Source of the DNA: Aequitasia blattaphilus
GTDB lineage: Bacteria > Bacillota > Clostridia > Lachnospirales > Lachnospiraceae
Length of the DNA stretch: 42,698 nucleotides
Reading direction: 5' to 3'
NCBI RefSeq assembly: GCF_024721305.1
Contig: NZ_JAMXOD010000021.1
Coordinates: forward strand, 1 to 42,698
Shown one piece after another: positions 30,879 to 39,183 of this stretch (its first letter is position 1; every line of letters starts with the position of its first letter). Both the position numbers and the translations under genes were made by a program. The notes below the pieces were generated by a model. The model was not told where the DNA came from and ran no database searches. It saw only the letters and a program-made list of their open reading frames with translations.

Positions 30879-31706
30879 ATGATACTTACAATTATTTTAC
30901 TTTTGATTTTTATAATCAGTCTCTATTTGTTTTTAATCTTTCCCAGGTTTTCAAAAAAGGAAGAGATGAAACAATATATAGGCGAAAAATTTGCCCACCG
31001 TGGTTACCACAACATACATAAGGGGATTCCGGAAAATTCCATGGCTGCTTTTTCCAATGCCATATCAAACCATTATGGAATTGAGTTAGATGTCCAGATG
31101 ACACGAGATAAAGAGGTTGTGGTTTTTCATGATGATTCCTTGAAAAGAATCTGCAATGCTGACGGATTTGTAAAGGACTACTCCTATGAGGAACTTCGAC
31201 AATTCAGTCTTGCCAGAACCGGTATGAAAATTCCTCTTTTAAGAGATGTCCTGACTCTCGTAGATGGTAAGGTTCCTCTTCTGATTGAAATTAAAATGCC
31301 AAATAACAACTACCGCCTTTGCAGGGAAACCTATCGATTGTTAAAAACCTATACGGGGCCTTATTTAATACAAAGCTTTAATCCTCTCGTTCTTTATTGG
31401 TTCAAGAAGAATGCCAGCGAGGTTTTAAGGGGACAGCTTTCCTCTCACCGATTTGAGCGGAAGGATTCCGAGAAATTTGTTCACCGCTTCTCTCTCACCC
31501 ACCTTTTGTCAAATTTCATAGGACGGCCAGATTTTATATCTTATCAGTTTCCAGGAACAGAGACGCTTACAAATGTACTGCTGTTTCGTGTTTTACATTT
31601 ACCCTATGGAGTTTGGACCTTGCGCACGGATAAGGATATTTCCTACGGAAAAACCCACTATTCTATGATTATTTTTGAAGACCCTGATATTCTGAAGAAT
31701 TCATGA
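30879..31706 (+). CDS. Glycerophosphodiester phosphodiesterase family protein
   Basis: 275 aa. An N-terminal membrane anchor (about 2-20) is followed by the GDPD barrel: FAHRGYHNIHKGIPENS with catalytic His-Arg, ELDVQMTRDKEVVVFHDDS with the Glu-Asp-His set, and LIEIKMP. It should cleave glycerophosphodiesters outside the membrane to glycerol-3-phosphate and an alcohol. ATG at 30879 with SD AAAGGA about 10 nt upstream is preferred; a GTG three codons earlier has no room for an SD. It follows the lipid kinase by 19 nt. Confidence 0.92.
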   Translation: MILTIILLLIFIISLYLFLIFPRFSKKEEMKQYIGEKFAHRGYHNIHKGIPENSMAAFSNAISNHYGIELDVQMTRDKEVVVFHDDSLKRICNADGFVKDYSYEELRQFSLARTGMKIPLLRDVLTLVDGKVPLLIEIKMPNNNYRLCRETYRLLKTYTGPYLIQSFNPLVLYWFKKNASEVLRGQLSSHRFERKDSEKFVHRFSLTHLLSNFIGRPDFISYQFPGTETLTNVLLFRVLHLPYGVWTLRTDKDISYGKTHYSMIIFEDPDILKNS

Positions 31707-31712
31707 ACTTTC

Positions 31713-31741
31713 TTGTTGCGCCCTTGCTTTCGTGTTATACT
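31713..31741 (+). promoter_or_regulatory. Promoter for the PAP2 gene
   Basis: TTGTTG (31713-31718), 17-bp spacer, TATACT (31736-31741), about 48 nt before the ATG. Confidence 0.65.
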
Positions 31742-31789
31742 TCCTTTAATGATTTGTAACTCATTAGGAAATGCAAGGAGTGATGTCTT

Positions 31790-32449
31790 ATGAAATTCAG
31801 TAAGTTAAAACACAGTTGGGTCTTACTTTATTTTTTTATTTATATGCCCTGGTTTATTTACCTTGAAGAACGAGAAAATACAACAAACCATTATATTATT
31901 CATTCACCTTTAGATGATTCAATACCTTTTATTGAGTATTTTATCATCCCCTATATGCTATGGTTTGCATTCATTGCATTTTTTTCCATTTACTTTATGT
32001 TTACAGATACCAAAGCCTTCTATAGCCTGGCCGGCTTTTTGATTATTGGAATGACTGCCTTTTTAGTGATTTCCACCTTTTTTCCAACTGCCTTGGAGTT
32101 AAGACCGTATTACTTTGAACGGGATAATATTTTTGTTGACATGGTGCGGTGTCTTTACCGAACAGATACACCGACCAATGTGTTACCAAGTATTCATGTT
32201 TTCAACACCTTAGGTGTCTGTATTGCAGTAAAACGATGCAGTAAATTAAAATCACACATCTATATCAAAGGAATTACTTATGGACTGTCCATTTTGATTA
32301 TATTATCAACCATGTTCTTGAAACAACATTCAGTTACAGATGTAATTGCGGCTTTTGTCCTGGCTGGAGTTGTGTATCAGTTTGTTTATGCACGACAGGA
32401 TAAAAAAGCACCAAATATGTCGCAGCACCCTGTACTGTATGAAAAATAA
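31790..32449 (+). CDS. PAP2-superfamily membrane phosphatase
   Basis: 219 aa with about six membrane helices. PAP2 motifs are visible as LPSIHVF (about 132-138, the P-S-x-H motif) and KQHSVTDV (about 183-190, the H-x-x-x-D motif); the first K-x6-R-P motif corresponds to ELRPYYF. Such enzymes dephosphorylate lipid phosphates at the outer membrane face; the overall shape resembles inositol-phosphoryl-ceramide synthase-like PAP2 proteins. Start ATG follows the AAGGAG SD. Substrate unknown. It sits downstream of the lipid kinase/GDPD pair but has its own promoter. Confidence 0.85.
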   Translation: MKFSKLKHSWVLLYFFIYMPWFIYLEERENTTNHYIIHSPLDDSIPFIEYFIIPYMLWFAFIAFFSIYFMFTDTKAFYSLAGFLIIGMTAFLVISTFFPTALELRPYYFERDNIFVDMVRCLYRTDTPTNVLPSIHVFNTLGVCIAVKRCSKLKSHIYIKGITYGLSILIILSTMFLKQHSVTDVIAAFVLAGVVYQFVYARQDKKAPNMSQHPVLYEK

Positions 32450-32472
32450 AAAATGAATAGGAGGACGTTATT

Positions 32473-32895
32473 ATGTATGCAGAGTTTACCGAAGAATTAG
32501 TTACCGGAAATGAAATGATTGACGAACAGCACAAAGAGCTGATTGGTCGAATCAACAAGCTACAGCACAGCCTGGATCAGGGGAATGAAAAGATTGTTGC
32601 AGTTAATACGTTGGATTATTTATCAGATTACGTTGTTTTTCACTTTAATGCGGAGGAAAAACTGCAGGAAGATATTGCCTATCCCAATATCGACACACAC
32701 AAAGCCCAACATTCTATGTTTAAACAAACCATTAAAGAGCTGCAGGAAATGTTAGCAGATCAAGAAGGACCTTCTGATGACTTTGTCAAAAAAGTAGATG
32801 AAAATGTAGCGGAATGGTTCCTAAAACACATTCAGTCCTTTGACCGTTCTGTCGCAGAGTACAAAAATATGAAAATGGACTCAGAATTATTATAA
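32473..32895 (+). CDS. Bacteriohemerythrin
   Basis: 140 aa single-domain hemerythrin. The diiron ligands can be read in order: His20 (DEQH), His57 with Glu61 (HFNAE), His76 with His80 (HKAQH), and His119 with Asp124 (HIQSFD). It should bind O2 reversibly in the cytoplasm, a plausible aid to an anaerobe in storing or sensing oxygen. ATG with SD AGGAGG. It follows the PAP2 gene by 23 nt and ends at a strong terminator. Confidence 0.95.
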   Translation: MYAEFTEELVTGNEMIDEQHKELIGRINKLQHSLDQGNEKIVAVNTLDYLSDYVVFHFNAEEKLQEDIAYPNIDTHKAQHSMFKQTIKELQEMLADQEGPSDDFVKKVDENVAEWFLKHIQSFDRSVAEYKNMKMDSELL

Positions 32896-32898
32896 AGA

Positions 32899-32945
32899 AG
32901 TACCTCAGATGGATTCGATTTCAATCACATCTGAGGTACTTTTTA
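32899..32945. terminator. Bidirectional terminator after hemerythrin and sfsA-mutY
   Basis: Perfect 13-bp stem AGTACCTCAGATG / CATCTGAGGTACT with a 16-nt loop, T-run after the right arm and A-rich flank on the left. The right arm lies inside the last codons of the converging sfsA-mutY gene. Confidence 0.88.
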
Positions 32946-34648
32946 AATGCCGTCGGAAACGCATATTTCTCGTCAATCTCCTCTGGCAATACAAATATAT
33001 AATCCTCACCCCGATAATCTGCAAGTGAATCAACTCGAACATCATAACCTATCATCTGCCATTCAATATGCGAGAAAACGTGTTTTGATTCCGGAAGCTT
33101 CTTTAAATGCAAGGGAGCAAAACTCTTTTTCTTTAGAAACTCTAAAACCTCACTCTCTGTTAAATGCTCTTCTACATTTGGATATTCGTAAAGCCCTGCC
33201 AGCAGACCTGTCTTTGGTCTTTTTCGGATTGCAATACGTTCTCCATCCCGAATCATAAAAATTGTCTTTAACTCAATTTTTCTTTTTTCCTTCTTTCCCT
33301 TCTTAGGATAGGAGGAAATCTCATCCCTGATATAGGCTTTACACAGCGTATTGAGCGGACATTCCTGGCATTTAGGTTCGCCATTGGGAAGGCATACAAT
33401 TGCCCCCAGTTCAATAAGCCCCTGGTTAAAGTCCGAGGCAGCATTCTGAGGAACAACCGGCTTTAATAGTTCTTCCATCTTTTTCTTTGTTGCTGGCATA
33501 TTGATTTCGTCCTCCAGCATTAAAACTCTGGAAAGAACTCTTAGTACATTTCCATCCACTGCCGGGTAAGGAAGATGAAAAGCAAGAGAGGCAATTGCCC
33601 CCGCTGTATAGCTCCCTACTCCTTTTAACTTCTGCAGCTCTTTATAGTCATGAGGAAATTCTCCTTGATATTCTCGTAAAATCTGCAAGGATGCCTTCTG
33701 CATATTTCGTACACGGCTGTAATATCCTAAGCCCTCCCATAACTTCAAAAGTTCTTCTTCCTTGGCCTCTGCAAGGCTTTCAATTGTCGGAAGTTTTTCC
33801 AGAAACCTCTTATAATACGCCTTTACTACCTCAACCCGGGTCTGCTGCAGCATAATTTCGGATATCCATATATGATAAGGTGTAGGATCCTTTCTCCAAG
33901 GTAAATCCCTCTTATTCTTCCGGTACCAGGGGATGAGTTTTCCCGGCATCTCATATAAAGCCTGCTCTTCTAAAACCACCTTTACCGACTGATTAATTTG
34001 CAATGAATCCCGCTCTACCCTACAGTCATACGCCAATACATGTACCCCTTCTTTTGCCGCTTCCTTAAGCCCCTCGGCAAACTCCCGGTGAGTATCGTAA
34101 TTTGGTACAAAGTAAGAAACGCCCTGCATCTGAATCACAAGGATAACATAAGTCTCATATCCTTGTTTGGATGCACGGGCAAGTTCTTGTACGTGTTTTA
34201 CAGCCCGTATGCTTGGTGCATCGGGGAAAAGAACCACCGAATCCCGTTCCAGCGTTACTCCTTTTACCTCAATTAAAACCTTTTGGCTTTTCGTTTCAAG
34301 ATAAAAATCAAATCGTGAAGATCCATAGGTATATTCTGGTTTCAAAAGTGTCACATCCTTAAAAAGACCACCTTCTGAAATCCATTCCTTCACCACCTGA
34401 TTCGGTGCTTGGGAGTCCATGTTTATTAACCGCTTTCCTTTTTGAACTGCTATCAAATCCCACTTGGTTTTCCGGTTGGGATTTTGAGACGGCTCTAAAA
34501 AAACTTCCACGCCTTCAATAAGCAGCTCTTTGCATCTTCCGGTGTTTTTCACATGAACAACTTCTTCTTTTCCGCCAATATAAACATGGGCGATAAATCG
34601 ATTTATTCTTTTGATAAAAATTCCTGTAATGATTTCTCTATATTTCAT
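32921..34648 (-). CDS. SfsA-MutY fusion protein (DNA/RNA nuclease domain + adenine glycosylase)
   Basis: 575 aa, one unbroken frame. Residues 1 to about 228 match SfsA (MKYREIITGIFIKRINRFIAHV, TGRCKELLIEG, YGSSRFDFYLE, LIEVKGVTLE). Residues about 232-575 are MutY: the catalytic Glu in SEIMLQQTR, the helix-hairpin-helix LKGVGSYTAGAI, Asp in AVDGNVLRVLSR, an iron-sulfur loop C-x7-C-x2-C-x5-C (CLPNGEPKCQECPLNTLC), and a C-terminal NUDIX-like 8-oxoG recognition domain. MutY removes A opposite 8-oxoG. SfsA is a nucleic-acid-binding/nuclease protein. The ATG follows the ABC ATPase stop with no spacer and no SD, so translation is probably coupled. Confidence 0.93.
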   Translation of the reverse strand: MKYREIITGIFIKRINRFIAHVYIGGKEEVVHVKNTGRCKELLIEGVEVFLEPSQNPNRKTKWDLIAVQKGKRLINMDSQAPNQVVKEWISEGGLFKDVTLLKPEYTYGSSRFDFYLETKSQKVLIEVKGVTLERDSVVLFPDAPSIRAVKHVQELARASKQGYETYVILVIQMQGVSYFVPNYDTHREFAEGLKEAAKEGVHVLAYDCRVERDSLQINQSVKVVLEEQALYEMPGKLIPWYRKNKRDLPWRKDPTPYHIWISEIMLQQTRVEVVKAYYKRFLEKLPTIESLAEAKEEELLKLWEGLGYYSRVRNMQKASLQILREYQGEFPHDYKELQKLKGVGSYTAGAIASLAFHLPYPAVDGNVLRVLSRVLMLEDEINMPATKKKMEELLKPVVPQNAASDFNQGLIELGAIVCLPNGEPKCQECPLNTLCKAYIRDEISSYPKKGKKEKRKIELKTIFMIRDGERIAIRKRPKTGLLAGLYEYPNVEEHLTESEVLEFLKKKSFAPLHLKKLPESKHVFSHIEWQMIGYDVRVDSLADYRGEDYIFVLPEEIDEKYAFPTAFKKYLRCD

Positions 34649-35395
34649 TTATAATACTTTTGATAGAAATTCCTGAAGTCTTGTGTCCTTTGGATTTTCA
34701 AAAAACTCTTTTGGAGATGCTTGTTCCCTGATTACTCCTTCATCCATAAAAATGACACGGTTCGCCACTTCTTTAGCAAAGCCCATTTCGTGAGTAACAA
34801 CTACCATTGTCATCCCTTCCCGGGCAAGGGTCTTCATAATTTCTAATACCTCTCCAACCATTTCTGGATCCAATGCCGATGTTGGCTCATCAAAAAGCAT
34901 AACATCCGGATCCATCGCAAGAGCTCTTACAATTGCGATTCTTTGTTTTTGTCCCCCTGACAATTTTGAAGGATAAGTATTTGCCTTATCTGGCAATCCC
35001 ACCATTTCCAACAGCTCCATAGCACGCTTTTTCCCGTCCACTTCCTTTATCCCCTTAAGCTTAATCGGAGCCAGCGTAATATTTTCCATCACTGTTTTAT
35101 GAGGAAAAAGATTAAAGTGTTGAAACACCATCCCCATCCTTTGTCTATGACGATTAATATCGACTTTTTTGTCTGTAATATCAATTCCTTCAAATAAAAT
35201 ACGCCCCTTGTCAGGTACTTCTAATAGATTCAAAGAACGAAGAAATGTAGACTTTCCAGAACCTGAAGGTCCAACAATTACCACAACTTCACCCTTTCGT
35301 ATTTCTTCTGAGATGCCATTTACTGCGTGGAGCTCTCCAAAAACTTTATGTAAATCTTCTACTTTTATAATTACTTCACCTTTATTAGTGGTCAC
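34649..35395 (-). CDS. Amino-acid ABC transporter ATP-binding protein (GlnQ type)
   Basis: 248 aa. Walker [11 protein letters not shown]-loop [10 protein letters not shown], signature [11 protein letters not shown], Walker [15 protein letters not shown] and H-loop [10 protein letters not shown] are all present in the spacing of polar amino-acid importers. Start is GTG with SD GGAGG, inside the end of the permease gene (11-nt overlap). It drives the permease that takes substrate from the lipoprotein encoded upstream. Followed directly by sfsA-mutY. Confidence 0.95.
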   Translation of the reverse strand: MTTNKGEVIIKVEDLHKVFGELHAVNGISEEIRKGEVVVIVGPSGSGKSTFLRSLNLLEVPDKGRILFEGIDITDKKVDINRHRQRMGMVFQHFNLFPHKTVMENITLAPIKLKGIKEVDGKKRAMELLEMVGLPDKANTYPSKLSGGQKQRIAIVRALAMDPDVMLFDEPTSALDPEMVGEVLEIMKTLAREGMTMVVVTHEMGFAKEVANRVIFMDEGVIREQASPKEFFENPKDTRLQEFLSKVL

Positions 35396-36077
35396 TGCTT
35401 CTCAACCTCCTTTCCAGGATGCTTACAAGCTTTGTAAAGATCAAGATAAGAATCAAGTAAATAATTGCCACCGTAATTAATGAGGTAAAGGCATCATAGG
35501 TCTGACTTCTTATAATATCTCCCGATTTTGTCAAATCTTGTAACGCGATATATCCAGCAACAGATGTCTCTTTTAAAAGCACAATAAATTCATTTCCTAA
35601 TGCTGGCAATACATTTTTAAAGGCTTGAGGTATGATAATATAGCGCATAGTCTGTGCATAGGTAAAGCCCAGACTTCTTCCTGCTTCAAACTGACCTTGT
35701 GATATGGACATAATCCCGGAACGGAAAATTTCTGCCACATATGCACCTGAATTTAATCCGAAAGCCATAACTGCTACGAACACTTTCCCTACAGGAGCGC
35801 TGGCAAATACCACATAATAAATAATCATAAGCTGTACAACCACTGGTGTTCCCCGTACCACTGTAAGATACAAATTACAAATCACATTTGCAATTTTCAT
35901 TTTGCCCGTCTTGTCATGGGTTGATCGAATTGCTGCCACCAAAAATCCAATTAAAATTCCAATAAGAACAGCAAAGAAGGTCACCTGCAAGGTGACCCCA
36001 AAGCCGTCCAGTATATACTTATACCGATCTTTATAAATCAGGGTTTTATATAATTTATCACTTATATTACTGAACAT
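35385..36077 (-). CDS. Amino-acid ABC transporter permease (GlnP/HisM type)
   Basis: 230 aa with about five membrane helices. Family motifs include [24 protein letters not shown] with EAGRSLG and the ATPase-contact loop, and [22 protein letters not shown] near the C-terminus. One permease gene only, so it probably works as a homodimer. SD AGGG precedes the ATG. Located 13 nt after the binding-protein gene. Confidence 0.94.
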   Translation of the reverse strand: MFSNISDKLYKTLIYKDRYKYILDGFGVTLQVTFFAVLIGILIGFLVAAIRSTHDKTGKMKIANVICNLYLTVVRGTPVVVQLMIIYYVVFASAPVGKVFVAVMAFGLNSGAYVAEIFRSGIMSISQGQFEAGRSLGFTYAQTMRYIIIPQAFKNVLPALGNEFIVLLKETSVAGYIALQDLTKSGDIIRSQTYDAFTSLITVAIIYLILILIFTKLVSILERRLRSSDH

Positions 36078-36090
36078 TGTTTTTCCCTAT

Positions 36091-36825
36091 CTACTTTTCT
36101 GCACTAATATACTTGGCAATAATTTCATCTAAAGTTCCATTTTCTTTCAATGTTTTCAATGCTGCATTGATATCATCTACAAGCTCATCATTGTCTTTTG
36201 CTACAGCAATTGCATAATCTTCTTCTGTAAATGCTTCGTCCAAAATAACAAGACCCTCTGCTTCCTCTAAAAATCTCTTTGCCGGCTCATTATCAATGAT
36301 TACTGCTTCTACCTTGTCTTGTAATACAGATTGAACTGCTTCAAATCCTTTACTGTATCGTTCAATTTCTGCATCCTTAATATCTCCTGCATAAATGTCT
36401 CCAGTCGTACCAAGCTGAACTCCGATTTTTGCTCCTTCTAAATCATCTGGAGACTGAATTGAACTGCCTTCCTTTACGATAATTACCTGTGAAGCATGGG
36501 CATAAGTATCCGTAAAGTTTACGTTTTCTTTTCGTTCTTCTGTAACGGTCATTCCAGCTGCACCAATATCAGCTTTTCCTGAGGTTACTGCTGCAATGAT
36601 AGAGTCAAAGGCCATATCCTCAATCTTTAACTCAAGGCCTAATTCCTTTGCTACCGCCTCTGCTATCTCTGCGTCAATTCCTACAATTTTATCTCCATCA
36701 TAGTATTCATATGGTGGGAATTCTGCATTTGTTGCCATTACCAATGTTGTCTTTTCTTTTTTTCCGCATGCTGCTAATGAAAGCATCAATACAGCAATTA
36801 ATAGTACACTAAATCCTCTTTTCAT
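36091..36825 (-). CDS. Amino-acid ABC transporter substrate-binding lipoprotein
   Basis: 244 aa from the ATG that follows SD GAAGGAG; a longer frame to 36855 precedes the SD. Signal peptide with lipobox LSLAAC (Cys about residue 20), then a family 3 solute-binding fold (ATNAEFPPYEYYDG, GIDAEIAEAVAKELG, GKADIGAAGMTVTEER). It should be lipid-anchored and feed a polar or branched amino acid to the GlnP/GlnQ pair. The amino acid cannot be read. No clear sigma-A promoter was found upstream (36826-36910), where AT-rich -10-like sequences abound. Confidence 0.94.
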   Translation of the reverse strand: MKRGFSVLLIAVLMLSLAACGKKEKTTLVMATNAEFPPYEYYDGDKIVGIDAEIAEAVAKELGLELKIEDMAFDSIIAAVTSGKADIGAAGMTVTEERKENVNFTDTYAHASQVIIVKEGSSIQSPDDLEGAKIGVQLGTTGDIYAGDIKDAEIERYSKGFEAVQSVLQDKVEAVIIDNEPAKRFLEEAEGLVILDEAFTEEDYAIAVAKDNDELVDDINAALKTLKENGTLDEIIAKYISAEK

Positions 36826-36915
36826 TTTACGTTCTCCTTCAATAACTTTTTCCAAACTGTATAAATATACAATATCCTTTATATCTTATCATATTCCTAA
36901 TAAATTTGAAAGTAT

Positions 36916-37743
36916 TTATCCAATGATTAATTTCGCTAACATTGATAAAATAATCAGGATACCCAATACAATTCGATACCACCCAAAAACTTTAAAGTCA
37001 TGGTTTTTAATGTATTGCATCAGGAACTTAATTGCGAAAACAGAAATTCCAAAGGATACCAGACATCCTAAGATTAATAGTCCAAATTCTTTTCCGGAAA
37101 AATGAAGGCCAAATTTTAACAGCTTTAAGAAGCTTGCGCCAAACATAACTGGAATCGCCAGGAAAAAAGTGAATTCCGCCGCCACACTTCTTGATACACC
37201 AATGATTAATGCCCCGATAATGGTTGCCCCTGACCGGGAGGTTCCGGGAATTAATGCAAGCATTTGAAAGAATCCAATCCATAAAAGCATTTGAATATTT
37301 AACTGTGAAATAGAGTGTACACGTACTTCTTGATTTACATTTCTGTTCTCAATTACAATGAAAAGTACACCGTATACAACAAGCATTATTGCCACAACAC
37401 CTGGGCGGTAAAAAATCTTATCGATTACATCATCAAATAGTACACCAATAATTCCTGCAGGAACACATGCAATTAAAACCTTTACCCAGATTTGCCAGGT
37501 CATCAGCTTTTGCTTCTTATTTTTCTTCGGCGAGAAGGGATTCAATTTATGAAAATACAAAACCACAACTGCCATAATGGCACCAAGCTGGATGACAACA
37601 TTAAACATTTCCATAAATTGTTTTGACAGATTTGGGCTCAACAAATCTCCTACCAAAATCAAATGACCGGTACTGCTGACTGGGAGCCACTCTGTAACCC
37701 CCTCCACAATCCCAAGTATTATTACCTTTATAATATCAAGCAT
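36916..37743 (-). CDS. uppP: Undecaprenyl-diphosphatase
   Basis: 275 aa, about eight membrane helices. Active-site motifs GIVEGVTEWLPVSSTGH (about 12-28) and PGTSRSGATI (about 165-174) are those of UppP/BacA. It dephosphorylates undecaprenyl pyrophosphate to recycle the cell-wall lipid carrier and can give bacitracin tolerance. ATG with SD AAAGGAG. Last gene of a three-gene run with a HAD phosphatase and an unknown protein. Confidence 0.95.
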   Translation of the reverse strand: MLDIIKVIILGIVEGVTEWLPVSSTGHLILVGDLLSPNLSKQFMEMFNVVIQLGAIMAVVVLYFHKLNPFSPKKNKKQKLMTWQIWVKVLIACVPAGIIGVLFDDVIDKIFYRPGVVAIMLVVYGVLFIVIENRNVNQEVRVHSISQLNIQMLLWIGFFQMLALIPGTSRSGATIIGALIIGVSRSVAAEFTFFLAIPVMFGASFLKLLKFGLHFSGKEFGLLILGCLVSFGISVFAIKFLMQYIKNHDFKVFGWYRIVLGILIILSMLAKLIIG

Positions 37744-37755
37744 CTTGACTCTCCT

Positions 37756-38583
37756 TTATTCCTCAAAATATTTTTTGATAGCTTCAGCCACCCCTTCTTC
37801 TTCATTTGTGCCTGTCACGTAATCTGCTGCTTCCTTTGCTACTGCCACACCATTTCCCATAGCAATGCCAATCCCTGCCATTTCAAGCATCTCTACGTCG
37901 TTGTCTCCGTCCCCAAAGGTCATAACCTCTTCTGGCTCTATTCCTAACATTTTAACCATATCCATCAAGATAGTTCCCTTGTTTACGCTTCTTAAATTGA
38001 TTTCAATGTTACTTTCTAAGGCCGCAGTCATTTTTATTTCCTTTATCTCAGAAAGCTCCCTTACTGCCTTCTCCCTTAGCTCTAGGTCATTGAACAGACC
38101 TTGTATCTTATCTAAGTCCCGGCCTTCTTCACGAAATTTTCCCATAATACTCTTAACGGGCTTTCTTGTATCTAGAAAGTACTGAATAATCGCTGGACTC
38201 ATATTATAGCTCTTGATTTTCTTCTGCTCTTCTTCTTCCACAAATCCAACACCATCGTAATAAATTTCTTTGATACAATCATATTTCAACAAAATGTTTA
38301 GAACTCTTTCGCAAACGGCTTCCGGAATTAATTCCTCTCGAATGAAAGCATCTTTTTCCTTATCAAAAACACGAGCCCCGTTAGCTGAAATAATGTAGCG
38401 TACCCCTCTCAAATTCATGACCTCTTTCGGAATCCCGCTCATAGGTCTTCCTGTAGTAGGCATGAGGCATATCCCTTTATCCGCTAACCCCTCAAGAGAT
38501 GTCATCGTTTTTTCACTTACCTCTTTTTTTTCCGTCAGCAAAGTACCATCCAAGTCAAATGCTACAAGTTTAATCTTATTCAT
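37756..38583 (-). CDS. HAD-superfamily Cof-type phosphatase
   Basis: 275 aa. HAD motif I FDLDGTLL, motif II TTGRP, motif III Lys region and motif IV GDGDNDVEM are complete, with the type IIB cap between (about residues 85-190). Cytoplasmic sugar-phosphate or flavin-intermediate phosphatase; the substrate is not predictable. It overlaps the gene upstream by 8 nt and is followed by uppP after 12 nt. Confidence 0.92.
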   Translation of the reverse strand: MNKIKLVAFDLDGTLLTEKKEVSEKTMTSLEGLADKGICLMPTTGRPMSGIPKEVMNLRGVRYIISANGARVFDKEKDAFIREELIPEAVCERVLNILLKYDCIKEIYYDGVGFVEEEEQKKIKSYNMSPAIIQYFLDTRKPVKSIMGKFREEGRDLDKIQGLFNDLELREKAVRELSEIKEIKMTAALESNIEINLRSVNKGTILMDMVKMLGIEPEEVMTFGDGDNDVEMLEMAGIGIAMGNGVAVAKEAADYVTGTNEEEGVAEAIKKYFEE

Positions 38584-39076
38584 AAACTCTTATCTCTCCT
38601 TCTTCCTTCAAATAAATAAAAAGAACCTCACTGATTTTCTCCATTCCCGAAGCAATTGCTCTTTTTCCATGATCCACCATTTGCTCCACCACCGATGGGT
38701 TTGATTTCGGTGCAAAAAGAAGTGTCTCCTTCGTAGGCACCATTAGAATCAAGTCATCTTCTAATTTATCAGCACACATCTTCCAAATCGACTTAAAACA
38801 AAGGGCACTGGACTCATATTGGTTATCGGCTAAAACTGCAAAAGCCCCATACATCGTATTTGCTATCACAAATTCGACTTCTTTCGCCATCACCTGGCAT
38901 GCTTCATCATAGACCTCTAAAACATCCCTGCCCTGCAAGTCAATCTCTTTTAAAAGACTTTCTATCCCTTTCTCATCACGCTCAATAAATCCGATTTCAA
39001 GTACTCCCAAAAAATCCAAAACTGGGGTGTCTTCTATATTAAAATAACCTTTTCCTCTAATGATTGGATAAATCAC
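38576..39076 (-). CDS. Uncharacterised protein, DUF5688/DUF1444-like C-terminal region
   Basis: About 166 aa, soluble. GTG at 39076 is chosen because SD AGAAGG lies 5 nt upstream; an earlier GTG at 39082 overlaps the SD. The C-terminal LILMVPTKETLLFAP...VVEQMVDHGKRAI recalls DUF1444/DUF5688 proteins that are common and uncharacterised in Lachnospiraceae, but the N-terminal half looks short for them. The resemblance is weak and from memory. First gene of the operon with the HAD phosphatase and uppP. Confidence 0.6.
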   Translation of the reverse strand: MIYPIIRGKGYFNIEDTPVLDFLGVLEIGFIERDEKGIESLLKEIDLQGRDVLEVYDEACQVMAKEVEFVIANTMYGAFAVLADNQYESSALCFKSIWKMCADKLEDDLILMVPTKETLLFAPKSNPSVVEQMVDHGKRAIASGMEKISEVLFIYLKEEGEIRVYE

Positions 39077-39105
39077 GTCCACCTTCTTTCTTACGCATTA
39101 CGTTC

Positions 39106-39134
39106 ATTTTAGCAAATCTTGCTTTATAAAGCAA
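39106..39134 (-). promoter_or_regulatory. Promoter for the DUF-HAD-uppP operon
   Basis: Minus strand: TTGCTT (39129-39134), 17-bp spacer, TAAAAT (39106-39111) with TG one base upstream (extended -10). Its -35 is one half of the palindrome shared with the divergent promoter. Confidence 0.65.
39119..39134. repeat. Perfect 16-bp palindrome shared by divergent promoters
   Basis: TTGCTTTATAAAGCAA. Each end is the -35 hexamer TTGCTT of one of two divergent promoters, each with a 17-bp spacer to its -10. Confidence 0.8.
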
Positions 39135-39147
39135 TTTATAGTATAAT
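39119..39147 (+). promoter_or_regulatory. Promoter for the SleB-type hydrolase gene
   Basis: TTGCTT (39119-39124), 17-bp spacer, perfect TATAAT (39142-39147), leading to an ATG at 39184 with SD AAAGGA. Confidence 0.72.
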
Positions 39148-39183
39148 ATCTGAGCATTCGCACTTGAGAAAGGATATAAGATT

